Source of the DNA: Rhodocollybia butyracea
Taxonomy: Eukaryota; Basidiomycota; Agaricomycetes; Agaricales; Omphalotaceae
Reading direction: 5' to 3'
NCBI GenBank assembly: GCA_015501585.1
Contig: JADNRY010000054.1
Coordinates: 124,001-188,000 of the forward strand
Length of the DNA: 64,000 nucleotides
The position numbers were made by a program, and so were the translations under genes. Positions 1 through 10,567 of this stretch are shown piece after piece. The notes below the pieces were generated by a model that saw nothing but the letters and a program-made list of their open reading frames with translations, had not been told where the DNA came from and did no database searches. Position 1 is the stretch's first letter. Each line of letters begins with the position of its first letter.

Positions 1-758
1 GCGCAGAGCACACTGCAGCCTTCAGGCAGCATGTATGGTTCACTATCTAATACAAGGGTTCAGTTCGACTACAACCTAATCAATTTTTTGCGCCAGATAC
101 GCAGCGTTGTATCAGAACCATTCCTTTTCTAACTCTTCTGGGAGGCTAGTTCTGTTTCTATGCGTGAACAAGTTTGCATGAATCTCCAGGTACTTGTTCT
201 AGTCTGTACTTTTGCAGATTGGTCATTATTCTGACACATCACCTTCGCACTCCGCGGCTTCCATTGATTCCATGCTATTTTCGTTTTCAAGTTACCTTCT
301 GCTTCCACATTGTTGAGTATGCGGTCTCTTGTGCATCAGATATAACATGCAACTCGACTATCTTACTTCTGCTCGTTTGCAGTTAGAAAATCGTCTTCGA
401 CTAGACTGACTCTTTAACTTCGTTCACAGGCAGGCCGTGCAAACAAGTTAGGGATATGATCCCACCAAACCTATAACGTCGCTGGCCATTCCCTCACATA
501 TACAGGACCTAGTTACCCACACCATCATGAAGCGGGAGGAACTACAGCAGCGGACCATCTTGTATGCGCGCATGTTGCCCGCTGTCTACTTTCGCGCTGG
601 TGCTAATTTCGGAACCAGGCCCCCAAGCTCTGAATCTGGATATCTCTTCCTTTCATCCCTATCTTTGAAACTATACTTCTTTTCTCAGGCGCAGGTGATT
701 TTAAGGCTCAGTAGGTATTCGGGTACCTATTTATTTCCCTCTACTACCCACCTACTCG
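1..758. other. no gene recognised
   Basis: I see no convincing gene here. Short open frames at 174-386 and 527-796 lack recognisable motifs and plausible exon continuations. The right part is presumably the promoter of the gene starting at 759; the T/C-rich stretch just before that start is typical of fungal 5' leaders. Confidence 0.5.
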
Positions 759-1422
759 ATGGTTTCTGTATGGCCTCTTCTCCTCCAGTCTACTAAAACA
801 TTTACCAAAAGCCTACCTTCCGACGCAGAAATCACAGAACACGATATCCTTCGGGTTCTGCATGATCCGCCAACTTTAACGTGCTTGAGTCCACTGGTCA
901 CCAAGAGCGAGGTGTTGGACCCAGTGTCGAAACCGAATTTGTACACTGTTCATGAGAGTCCAAGCTTTCTGGGGATGAGGTTTAATATTATATTCACGGC
1001 GGATTGTAAGCTGAGTGGTTGAGTACCTTTTATCCTCGTGCTTCTGCGCTTGCTGATATGTCAATCATGTCAACCTCTGGCTCTCACACATACAGACGAC
1101 GGTATCAACGTGAAAGTCCACGCAGGCTTCTGGACGACGTTGGATACCAGATGGAGAGTAGCAAGAAACGTGGAGACGGGACTGATTGAGGTGTCCGAGA
1201 CGGTAACTTGTCAGGTATGCAGCACTTACTGGTTCTTACTTTTGATTTGTGAGAAATTAAATCGACGTTTTTTTCCAGAGCTTGTCGCTCTTGCACCCTT
1301 ACGTTGTCAATACCATGTCCAAAGCACACACACGAATATTTGATAGATTGGTAGAGAAGGTGAAAGAAGATGTAACAGCCAAGCGATGCGATTCTGAAGT
1401 GGATGGAGGCGAAGGAAAGTAG
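759..1422 (+). CDS. DUF7053-like protein, copy 1
   Basis: Three exons: 759-1005, 1096-1214 and 1279-1422, with GT-AG introns; the spliced frame is open and about 170 residues long. The N-terminal part includes a TKSLPSDAEITEHDILRVLH-type segment and a NLYTVHESPSFLG segment, followed by DGINVKVHAGFWTTL and WRV, then a C-terminal helix with FDRLVEKVKED. The same blocks and intron positions recur in the gene at 2766-3372 on the other strand, which supports the model. The domain resembles the fungal family DUF7053, a START/polyketide-cyclase-like fold of unknown role; that name is from memory and the function is unknown. It is convergent with its paralog, with a tRNA gene between them. Confidence 0.72.
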
Positions 1423-1729
1423 TGGGAAGTAGCTTGATTCTAGCCGTGTTGCGCGTTCAGTACCACACGTATCTTTGTATCGGGTCTTGCGCGCGGTGAT
1501 TGAGAGGGAACGGTCTACGACACAGCGTCGAGATTGAGGTTTACTAATTGAGTCAGTAGCTACTTACTATGACTTCCGGTTTGAACCTTGCGGCTTCACT
1601 CTCTAAAGTCTGCTTTGGTCCTTGCATACTTACTGGCATATTCAGGCTTCCATGGGAAAAATTGATTGAGGGGCGGGGAGGATAGCTTTATGAGATGGAC
1701 AAGATGCTGAACGATGAGTTCCATCTAAG
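1423..1729. other. intergenic, nothing recognised
   Basis: This stretch lies between the stop of the first DUF7053-like gene and the upstream tRNA-Gly copy. I see no coding potential or repeat. Confidence 0.5.
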
Positions 1730-1820
1730 GCATTAATGGGGTAGTGGTAACCTGGGTCGTTGCCATCCCTCTACATCCGTCTGGGTCGACCCGCCGGGGG
1801 TTCGATTCCCTCTTAATGCA
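1730..1820 (+). tRNA. tRNA-Gly (GCC), intron-containing, copy 1
   Basis: The acceptor arms GCATTAA and TTAATGC pair perfectly and are followed by discriminator A. The D arm is GGGT/ACCT around AGTGGTA. The anticodon stem is GGTCG/CGACC, with loop TTGCCA placing anticodon GCC after U33. The T arm is GGGGG-TTCGATT-CCCTC. About 20 extra bases sit just 3' of the anticodon, the canonical place for a tRNA intron. Mature length would be about 71 nt, normal for tRNA-Gly. A second copy at 11798 has the same mature sequence apart from one G, but a different intron. The internal promoter boxes are recognisable (B box GGTTCGATTCC). A tRNA covariance-model scan would settle identity. Confidence 0.75.
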
Positions 1821-2765
1821 CTGTCCTTCATGTTTTGTTCTATTCTTATTCTATCGCAATTACGGTCATTCCCACGTCGTTCGAGCACCCAAATCCAGTT
1901 TGGCTTCGGAATCGGAAACTACGATCTTTTTTCACAAACCAAGTTGGCAGAAAGTTGGAAGACACTCCATTGAACAGTCTTGGGCCCTTATATCTACACT
2001 TGATGCATGGGCATATATCCGATTTAAGCTATCAGTTCAAAAATCTGTTATTGGCGCTGGACTCCTTCGAACAGTCGCCTGATTTCCCTGATTAGGTAGT
2101 ACCTGATAAACTATATATGGGTAATCCGAGTGCTGAATCTTTGTCGAAGAGCATATTGAGTAAAATACCCTCTGAACACCCATTTTTCTTACCTCAAAGT
2201 ACTTAATTATAACTATATAAACATCATCTAGTCAAATACTAAACTCAACGTAGATATCTCCGCTTGAGATAGGCGGTTTTTGATCATTTTCAACACTATA
2301 CTGCACAGTGAGGTCGAAAATTGTAGCTTATTGTTTATTAAACTGTCGGATCTTGTATAGGCCTTCTACAATCATAGAACAGACACAAGTCCGATGGCAA
2401 AATATGGAGTTTTGGACCGAGCCCACTGTTCAGAATGACTGTACAGTTCGATATTTTCATGACTATACTTCGGATGTTCACGCGAGGTTGCTTTGGAGAA
2501 GCTTATGGGATAGCCATGTTGCTACAGAAATGGAGAGCAGATCGGTGATTCCAATATTAATATTATCTTTCGATATAAGTTTCTCATAAATTTCCGCCGT
2601 TCGCCGGCATAATAACAGCCTCGTATGTATACCAGAATTCTCGAGAGTGACAGGGGAAAATCGTTCGCTTATAGCATAATAACAAGTAAAATTACTTCGA
2701 TGAGCTGTACGTATTAGTATTTTGATTTTGAGTATGTAACTGCGTTTGTGATTTCGCGAGTATGA
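1821..2765. other. intergenic, nothing firm
   Basis: The stretch is AT-rich and without a convincing gene. Open frames at 1835-2095 and 2308-2589 have no recognisable domain or exon partner. It separates the tRNA from the 3' end of the minus-strand DUF7053-like gene. Confidence 0.45.
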
Positions 2766-3372
2766 TCAAGTCTCCTGTTTCTTGTCCTTTTCCTTTTCCA
2801 ACTTCTCTACCAGGCTATCCAGTAAACGATTATGCGCGCCAGACATAGTGGCAAGGATGAATGGGTAGAATAAAAAGAAGCACTAGTAGAGAGTAGTAAG
2901 AGGCAAAGATAAATCTGAGCGTGCGACAGAAACTCACTGTCACTGTTACAGTCTCCGAGATTTCCACTTGTTCCAGTCTATCGCCCTTCTTCCTGGATAC
3001 TCTCCATTTCTGCTCCAACGTTGTCCCAGCGCCTGCAAGTACCTTGTTGTCGGTTCCGTCAGCTACGAAAGCAGTTAGAAGCCGAACGAACAATTTTCGC
3101 AAAACCTCAATCAAGACTCAACTGGTCGGGTCAAACTCCACCGTGTAGGCTACATCCATCTTAAACAGCCCAAGAAAGCTCAGGTCATCATGAATTGTGT
3201 ACAAATTCGGTTTCGATGAATCCAACGCTTCGAATTTGGTGACCAGTGGATTCAGGCTAATCATCTCGCCTGGATTGTGGAAGATTCGGAGGACATCTGT
3301 TTCTGTAATTTCTGTTTCTGGACTTGGACTCGGAGGAATAGTTTTGGTGAATTTTTTTGTGAAAGCGACCAT
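2766..3372 (-). CDS. DUF7053-like protein, copy 2
   Basis: This is a paralog of the gene at 759-1422. Exon 1 runs down from the ATG at 3372 and includes EITETDVLRIFHNPGEMISL, PNLYTIHDDLSFLG and the junction near EFDP. The first intron has a weak GTTGAG donor and a TAG acceptor. Exon 2 carries DNKVLAGAGTTLEQKWRV and EISETVTV. A second short intron follows, and exon 3 encodes a hydrophobic stretch and the tail SLVEKLEKEKDKKQET before TGA. Intron positions match copy 1. The product is about 165 residues of unknown function (DUF7053-like, by recall). Sequence around and upstream of its start recurs in degraded form at about 10.3-10.47 kb, so this gene belongs to a locally duplicated block. Confidence 0.72.
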
Positions 3373-3621
3373 TCTTGAAGTTGTGGTGGCGAGTACGTGG
3401 TAAGCGGACGTTTCACTACTACTAAACGTACTATGGTCTGTCGGCTAACATTCGCCGACCACAGCTTCAAGCTTCGAGCTTCAGTATCGTCCTTCCCTCA
3501 ATGACATTATGCCATACTGTGTCACAGTCTTACATTTACATCGCGATTTACAGTTTACATCAATGATCACGATTAGACAGCGATCAGACTTTGCAGAGAG
3601 ACTGGCAAATTGGTCATACCG

Positions 3622-3665
3622 AGGCCTCGCGTGCACCGCAGGTGCACGCGAAAGGCCCGAGGCCT
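3622..3665. repeat. nested perfect hairpin
   Basis: CGCGTGCACC (3628-3637) is followed by loop GCA and its exact reverse complement GGTGCACGCG (3641-3650). Outside this, AGGCCTCG (3622-3629) pairs with CGAGGCCT (3658-3665). A third GAGGCC-ACA-GGCCTC hairpin lies near 3693-3707. The role is unknown. Confidence 0.8.
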
Positions 3666-4257
3666 ATGACTCAAGACGGAAGCAAACCCGCCGAGGCCAC
3701 AGGCCTCAGGCTGGGCCAATAACTTAGTACCTATGCTAATAAGTAGAGCTAGACCATCCTGTTTTTACATATTTGCATGACTTGATATCGTTGCTCACAT
3801 TTGTGACATTGTATATTAAGTTTCCTTGTTTTTTTGGCCCATGCCGTCAAATACCGTAGCTGTATTTCTTCTAGTCCATCCTAATATCCCTTCTCTGTTT
3901 CTGAATCTCTGATATTTTCTGGCTATTACATATCCGCTTACTCTAATAGGCTTATTTCAAGGTGTATAATATTTTATTGACCAAAGAATTGGTGAAGAAT
4001 CGTAAATTCGGCAAGTTGGGCGCTTATGCTACATTTTTGGCGGCCGGCTACGCCGGCATGAACTGAAATGATAAGTGCACTAATAAATGAGGTTTCTAAG
4101 TCGTACAAAGGCCTGGGAAGCATATCAAGGTCCACCGTATATGAATACTTCTCTATGATAATGCCTTGCAGCAGTCAAAAGATGGCTCCTGTGTGAGTTG
4201 GATGGGCAACAAGCTTTTACATGGCGGGATTTCCTAAGTCACGGGGTGGCCTGAGCC

Positions 4258-4335
4258 AGAATCGGTCTTAATCGGTCAATTCGGTCCTTTCGGTTTTGAT
4301 CGGTCCAATTGGTCAGACCAATTTGGTCTCGGTTT
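4258..4335. repeat. degenerate CGGTC/CGGTT repeat with short palindrome
   Basis: Repeated units ATCGGTC, ATCGGTC, TTCGGTC, TTCGGTT, ATCGGTC and CTCGGTT occur within 80 bp, and AATTGGTC (4307-4314) is mirrored by GACCAATT (4316-4323). This block lies in the part of the copy A upstream region that is absent from copy B. Confidence 0.7.
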
Positions 4336-4501
4336 GGCGGGGCAGCCGAGAGACTGGATGTGACGGTCAGGTGATCCTGGTGAATCGGCGCTAATCATTT
4401 CGCTTTCTCTTACTCTGACCGTGTCTTGACCCTTCCTTGAAGCGCGTACTTGGCTGTGATTTTTGTGTCAGGGTATCGGCTGGATCCACCCACAAAAATA
4501 C

Positions 4502-5695
4502 ATGTCCTCCTCTGGTATTCAACTTGAGGTCACAATTACTTGCCTGTCAATCATCGCTACTGCTGGTTATATCTGGTACCGCTACAAACCCAAGACTATG
4601 AAAACCAAAAGCAGCGATCCATACGGTCTCTTTCATCTAGCGCTGAACAAACGTCCCGGTGAACTTGAGTCTGCCCCAAAAACAGAGTGGCTTAACATGG
4701 GTTATTGGAGAGTGAGATGTAATGCTTCTTCGCAACAAATACTGTGTTAATGAGACCGGTATAATAGGACACGGATATCTTCCCAGATGCTTGTGAAGGT
4801 ATTTTTGTCGTATATTGATGGATGCCCTGATCTGACCCAAATTTTAAACCTAGCTCTAACTCTCAAGCTTCTTGATGCTGCGAGATATAAAGCTGGAAGC
4901 AAGGTACTCAATATGTGTCTGATGTTTATCTTCATATCCACAGCTGGCTCATTATTTTTCTGTCTTGGCCTACGTTGGTCATGGTACTGGTGAATCCCTC
5001 ATCCTACTTTTGACACATCCTTCGATTCCGCGCCCGACACATCTAACAGGAATCACAAGTATTCCTCTTCATCACGAACGTTCTCTCGAACGGGTCAAAA
5101 CGATCAGCTCGGATGTAGACACCGTGGTTTCGCTGCACCTCGGAGATGCTGTATATAAACCAGGTGCAAAACACCACCCACTTGATCCAGCGTCTCCCCT
5201 CCGCTTCGACACGATCCTGGCTTTGGACTGCGCGTATCACTTTGTTACTAGGGAGTCATTCCTGAGGCAGGTGAGATACAGAGAATGCTTGTTTTCACGG
5301 AACAATACTTACCTACTCATCCAGTCTTTCAATCGTCTCGAACCCGGAGGACGGGTCGCACTAGCAGACATATGCTTCGCCAACTCTCCTCCGACGAGCT
5401 TTAAAGCTCGGTTCCTCCGTAGATTTCTTTTTATAGATTTCTTTTTAGCAAGCTAATGCCTCGGGAAAACGCTATATCGAAAAATGACTATGTGAGATGC
5501 CTGGAGGATCTTGGGTTCGAGGACGTGGTTTTGGAAGATATTAGTGATGGCGTTTTTCCTGGGTTCGTGAGGTTGTCGAAGGAGAGAGGGCTTGGATGGT
5601 GGGTGTTTGCGTGGGTGTTGAATTGGTATTACCGAGCAGGAGCACGATTCGTGTTGGTTGGTGGTTCTAGACCGAGGACTTTTGTGGAAAGTTGA
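4502..5695 (+). pseudogene. SAM-dependent methyltransferase, copy A (decayed)
   Basis: The conceptual product is a class I S-adenosylmethionine methyltransferase of about 300 residues, with an N-terminal hydrophobic segment (GYIWYRYKP), NMGYWR before the catalytic domain, the SAM-binding motif VGHGTGES, an acidic LALDCAYHF block and LEPGGRVALADICFAN. The substrate is unknown. Against copy B at 10568-11747 the gene is broken. The donor of the intron interrupting motif I has changed from GGTATG to AATATG (near 4919). The matching acceptor is lost in a 5-nt deletion near 4973. A 14-nt tandem duplication around 5421-5448 shifts the last exon into a stop at 5454-5456. The last exon stays open to 5695 in another frame. 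These are not homopolymer errors, so I consider it a true pseudogene. Confidence 0.8.
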
Positions 5696-6033
5696 GATAA
5701 AGTGCGGGACAATGGACAGGCAGTGATTGAGGATCCTGAATAAAGGCGGGACATAGTGCAGGCAGGTAAAGAAATGGCGGGGTAATGGGTGGGCTGCAAT
5801 CAAGAAATCACAAGTCAGGATCAGGTGGGACGACAGCGATAAATGGCGATGAGCTCAGGTACATTTTCTCAGTCATCAGGGTTATTCATGTAGCTTACAT
5901 GAAGGGTTCTAGTATGGGCCTTGCATCTGTCTTTTTGAAAATAGCTAGAATTATTGACAGAAATATTCGTGATATAGGGGAATACACAAGTCAAGGGGAG
6001 GAGGCCCGGCATGTGGGGCCCATCTCACCAGGC
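5696..6033. other. intergenic, nothing recognised
   Basis: This spacer lies between methyltransferase copy A and the 3' end of the minus-strand NLR-like gene. I see no motif or repeat. Confidence 0.5.
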
Positions 6034-9000
6034 TTACATCTTTCGAGTGCGTGAGTGAATCCAGATGTATTTTCGAGAAAGATCAAGTAAAATTGGGGGA
6101 AAAAGAAAAGCTTCCTCTTCAAAGTAAGATTGTGACTCGGAAACATCAACTCCCTCCTCAAAGTCAGACAGGGTAAGTTTGTGTGTTGGCCCAGGACCAA
6201 GGAGAGCTCGTACCCTTCCTTTGTGAATACTGTATCGAAGCTGACGAGACTGAGGTGGGCCCAGTTCGCTCATTGGCAGGTATGCAGCGGGCTTTCCGCT
6301 GCAGTACACACGGCCAGATTCATCCATGATGACACTTTTCGGGCTGGACAACCAACTTCCAGGTCTGAATTCAACCTCAGGCTCATCATTCACCTTAACC
6401 TTAACCTCATGCTCATATTGGCCACCCTTCCAAAAGAATGACGACAGCATGGGAAACTCGGGCAAGGGGGAGCAAAGATTTGGGTTGTCCGATTGGTTCG
6501 ACGTTCGGTGTGCGTCCAAAGATCCAGGCGGATAGAATTTGAGGGTGCCATTTGCAACATCGGAGCCAACATCCTGAAGCGGCGCATATATTGAGGGATC
6601 AAGATGTGCTCTACTGCCCTGATAGATATGATATGAGCCAACGTGGGCAGTGGTGGCAACAGACCAGACGTGGGCCAAATAGATGGAGCCTTGAAGAGGA
6701 ACATGATTGCCACTGAAGGCACCAACATGTGTTCCATCATGGGAAAACCCAAGAGAATGCGAGGCAACAGAAATCGAGTCGAGCCGAGGGGGTTTAGCAA
6801 GGGGACGAACAGATATATCACCAGCGAGGACATTGAGCAGGACCGTTGAATGAGACCAAAGGGCAGAGTCAAGTGAAACACGGAATATGCGATCGCCATC
6901 TGGAGATACGACGGCCCTTGGATCGGACTGGGGAAATGGAAGGGGTCCGAACACACCAAGGACGCCATCCGGACCAATCAACCACACCATTCCGTCACCG
7001 TCTTCTCCAACAACACGAGTGTTCAAAAATGCGAATTCAATCCAGCGAAACTGGGGTACTGGCTTTGAATTCCATTCCAAGGGCAAATTTGGAGTCCAGG
7101 CAAGTTTGCTGTGTTCAGAGTGGACAACCCGAAAGCTACCATCTTGGAACGATAGCGCAACAAACTCCCCATCTGAAGAAAGAGCTGATTGCACCACATG
7201 GGCAGGAGGGTATGCATGAGCATTCGTAGACAAAGGAGTATGGCCTTGCCCAACATTTGTGAAAAATGACATAGGAGTAGAAGTGTGTTTGGGCGTACTG
7301 GCAAATATTCGGTATGGAGATAGATTATACTCGGTGACAAGGAGACGGCTAAGCTCGGACAAGAGACGGAAGTATTGACAAAAAGAGTAACCATTGTAAA
7401 AACCAGGCGGTTTAGCTTTGATAAACTTCAAAGCGGCTGATACGGCACCCAGTGCGATTAGTCTTTTGGAAGAGGGCATATCCAGACTATCACGTCTCCG
7501 TAGTATTTTTGATAACTTTTCAAGTCCTTGGATGACCTGAGGGATATGGGAATGCTCGTCTATCATGTCTGCCCAAGCAGCTAGCTCAAACCATGCAACA
7601 AGACATGTTGATATGAAATTCCACACAATATCCCCCAGGTTAGACGGAGCATCTTTAGGCTCGGGAAAATGCTCAGTCCAGTGGTCCATTGCATAAGAAA
7701 GGTGCACTGCAAGTTTCATATTCATATTGCCCTTGCCCTTGTAAAGCCCTAGTTCGTAATCCACTATGGGAGAAAACGTGAGTAAATACCCAGGGCAAAA
7801 AGCCTCTATCATCAGCTCCAAACAAAATGATGCGAGGAATGCGCCTTTCAAATCTTTGAAGAAGAACTTCTCCTTATCCTCGTCACTCCCTACTGGTTCC
7901 CCGGTGAGAAACTCACGTGCTGTTGCATGGTAAAAATGGATAGGAGCAGCCTCGTCATCGGGAACGCTGAGGATAGAGCTGATTGGTCGCAACGCTGATA
8001 CTGCCTCGCTTGTCGACATCTTGAGGAGCTGAGTGAGTGAGCTCAGGGGTAGCCCTCGACTAGAGCAATCACAGCACCCACAACCAACCGAAACCGCTTC
8101 AGCACCTCCTTGTCCAACTCCAAGCTTTCCCCGGGTGCGACGTATGGCACGATGTATGCATTCCGCAATATACGCAGATACTCGCTTGTGTATGTTGGAA
8201 ATCCACTCCGAGTATCTTTCAAAAGCTTCCGGAACGCTTCATCCAAGGGAATACCCCTTGACATCTCCAAAAGGCGTATGCGGATGTTGGCAATTTCAAA
8301 TATGCCACCACAATGCCTCGCACATTCCTGTATATCTTGCTGAGGAGGAGGCCAGCAAGTCGATCCGCGGGATGGAATCTTCTCGAGGCGCTGATCAATG
8401 TATGTCAGAATATCTTCGTCAGAGAGGACCTTGTCCAGATTTTCCGAGGGTATATCAGAAGAGTAGTTACGGAGTGCATCGAGGATTTCTCGCTCAGGGC
8501 GAGAGCTGACAAGAAATTGGAAGTGTGATAGATTGCATATGAGCTCAACCACAAGGTCCATAAGGTGTTCTAGGGCTCTCCAATCCCCACATTCGTCCAA
8601 GCCATCTAGAATAATCAGGGAAGGTAGATCGGAAGGATAAACCTCGTGTATCGTGTTCATAGGAGTGATGATAAGCTGTTTTAGCTGATCTAGTCCTGAA
8701 CTCAGCTGGTCTTGTCCTGAACGAGATATCAACTGGGAATCGTCGTGGAGGAGTTGGAAAAGAGCATTTCGATAACGAGGATGATATTCGGCCAACTGGC
8801 GCGCCAGTGTAGAGATAAATAACTCTGTAGAGTTAGTGAAACGTTTCGCTCCGGATTTGTCAAAAAAGAATGACGCTCCAAGTCGTTTCTGCTGGTAGTA
8901 GTAAGCCGCAATGCTCTTTGCTATGGCAGTCTTTCCCATCCCGGGAGACGATTGGAGGACGACAAGACGGTTGGAATGGTTGGAAAGATGGGTTGTGAGA

Positions 9001-10038
9001 CGATCGCGAACGCCAACCCTAGTATTAGGCGCACATTCATCTTTCCAAACGCTGATGTAGTCAGCTTTGGCTATCTCGAGCTGGTCGAGGGTACCTAAAG
9101 CCCATGTAAAGCAACGTGACTAGGCAAAGTTGGAAGGATGACTTACTTTTCACGAGAGTTTCGTGAGTTGTAATCCATATCTGAACAATCGTGTCTGTCT
9201 AAAAGCAAAGGCCAAGCGTGAGGACAAGTAGTTTGAGATAGGGTCTCAGAGTCTTACGCTAAAATTACGGATAGCAGTATCAACCGCAAGTCGAGTATCG
9301 GTGATTTGTTCCATATTTCTGGAAGCATGCACAATATTCTTTCCGGTTCCCTTGTTTAGAAGTCGGGACAGTTCGTTGCATTGATCTTCCAATTTACTAG
9401 AAAAACATGCATGAGCAAGAAGCTTCGCACAAGAGGCCTTGGGGTCATTCAAACCTGCAAAGTTCTCTGACTCGATCCTGCATTTTCTCGGAGATATCTC
9501 TGGACGACCCCATAGGCTCGATCACCCGGTCAATGAGATCTTGTACACTGGATTGCAGTGCTTTCAGGTTCTCCTCGTTACTATCCGCCTGCTAAAAATA
9601 AAAGTTAATATTTCTTGTCAATAAAGTAAGTGTTCCAGACGAGGCACCTCGTATAGATCGATAAACGAGAGCAAAGTGGATGGGATTACATCGAGCCCTG
9701 AGATCGGAGCGGCCTTCAACCCAATCTTAGCAGCCTTGAGGACTCCCTTGACTCCAAAAAGGATGCGCTGTTTCGTTTTTAGAAGCAGGCTTTGTAGGAT
9801 TTACTTCTGGGCCTATATCTAAACCTAAAGTGGTCTCCGATTCGACAGCCAAATTCAGAGGTGACTGAGACGGCGTATCTCTAGAACCAGATGGAAGTAA
9901 TTTGAGGGGGATGGATGACTCCGGGGGTACGGTGCCTACAGAAGTGGGGATGGTTGGCATATGCAAAGCGGATTGCATCTGCTTTTGGATAGACGATGAA
10001 CTCGATTTTCGCCTGGAGAACCAAGAACAACAAGACAT
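6034..10038 (-). CDS. NACHT-WD STAND (NLR-like) protein, frameshifted
   Basis: The start at 10038 gives MSCCSWFSRRKSSSSS and a low-complexity region. Helical N-terminal exons follow (ILFGVKGVLKAAKIGLKAA near 9760; LEDQCNELSRLL near 9390). Next is a NACHT ATPase with Walker A SSPGMGKTAIAKS (about 8930), Walker B LIILDGLDECGD (about 8600) and the VSSRPERE sensor (about 8490). Then comes a winged-helix-like segment (APIHFYHATAREFLTG) and a long C-terminal domain (6034-7950) with degenerate WD-like blades such as FSHDGTHVGAFSGN. Such fungal STAND proteins act in non-self recognition and regulated cell death; the specificity here is unknown. Two one-base deficits break the frame: the G4 run at 8046-8049 (stop at 8043) and the T5 run at 9776-9780. 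Adding one base to each restores a continuous frame, so they may be assembly errors or a null allele. Direct methyltransferase repeats flank the gene. Confidence 0.85.
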
Positions 10039-10310
10039 TGTAGTTATGTGACTATGATACTCTCGAGGAGAATTTGACTCAAATAAACCAAGGAACACGC
10101 AGCTGCCTGCCAGTAAACACATATACCCCGGAACGCGGCCAGTGAGTTCCTATTCTGAGACTGACACTTCTTCCTTCTTGCATGTCATGTGCTTGAACCC
10201 ATGTCCATGGCCTGGTTTTTAATCTTTCCAAAGCACCATGTCCCTTAGTATATCACCGTTACCGTGTCACCCTTTCTTCGTCAATTCATATGGTTCATTA
10301 GCTTGTCTAA
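10039..10310. promoter_or_regulatory. 5' region of the NLR-like gene
   Basis: This is non-coding sequence upstream of the minus-strand NLR start at 10038. I see no clear TATA element or repeat. Confidence 0.35.
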
Positions 10311-10467
10311 TTTGGGTTCGAAAAATCCAACGCTTCAAATTTGTTTACCAATGGATTCAAGCTAATCATCGAACATTTGTCTACCGCAGCTTCAGCGCTC
10401 AGCACATTCCATATCATGACAGACTTACAGTTTCCATCGCACTAATAATCAGAGAGCGCCAATGACG
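10311..10467 (-). pseudogene. fragment of a DUF7053-like gene and its promoter
   Basis: Positions 10311-10370 closely resemble 3210-3270 inside exon 1 of the DUF7053-like gene at 2766-3372, sharing ATCCAACGCTTC and GGATTCA-GCTAATCATC. From about 10371 the similarity jumps to 3447-3590, upstream of that gene's start. The start-codon region is therefore deleted and only a relic remains. It marks the left edge of the duplicated block that carries methyltransferase copy B. Confidence 0.7.
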
Positions 10468-10567
10468 GTCAAGTGAATCGGCGCTAATCATTTTGCTCTC
10501 TTCGTGAAGCGCATAATCAGTCTTAATTTTGTGCCAGGGTATTGGCTGGATCCACCCACAAAAATCC

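Larger units (their letters stand above)
3373..4501. repeat. upstream region with hairpins and CGGT repeats
   Basis: No gene is supported. Positions 3447-3590 are similar to 10371-10460 and positions 4355-4501 to about 10465-10567, but the roughly 770 bp between (about 3590-4355) is missing from the other copy. That extra piece contains nested GC-rich hairpins at 3621-3712 and a run of CGGTC/CGGTT units at 4258-4335 with the short palindrome AATTGGTCAGACCAATT. It may be an inserted short element or sequence deleted from the other copy. No terminal inverted repeats or transposase were found. Confidence 0.5.

Noticed and set aside
1835..2095. 86-codon plus-strand frame after tRNA-Gly copy 1
   Set aside because: No motif, no exon partner, and composition unlike neighbouring genes.
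8023..8054. A 32-nt GT-AG stretch that would bridge the NLR frame break
   Set aside because: It would join the halves in phase, but it is shorter than typical basidiomycete introns, has a poor donor (GTCGAG) and would remove conserved residues. A one-base error explains the break better.
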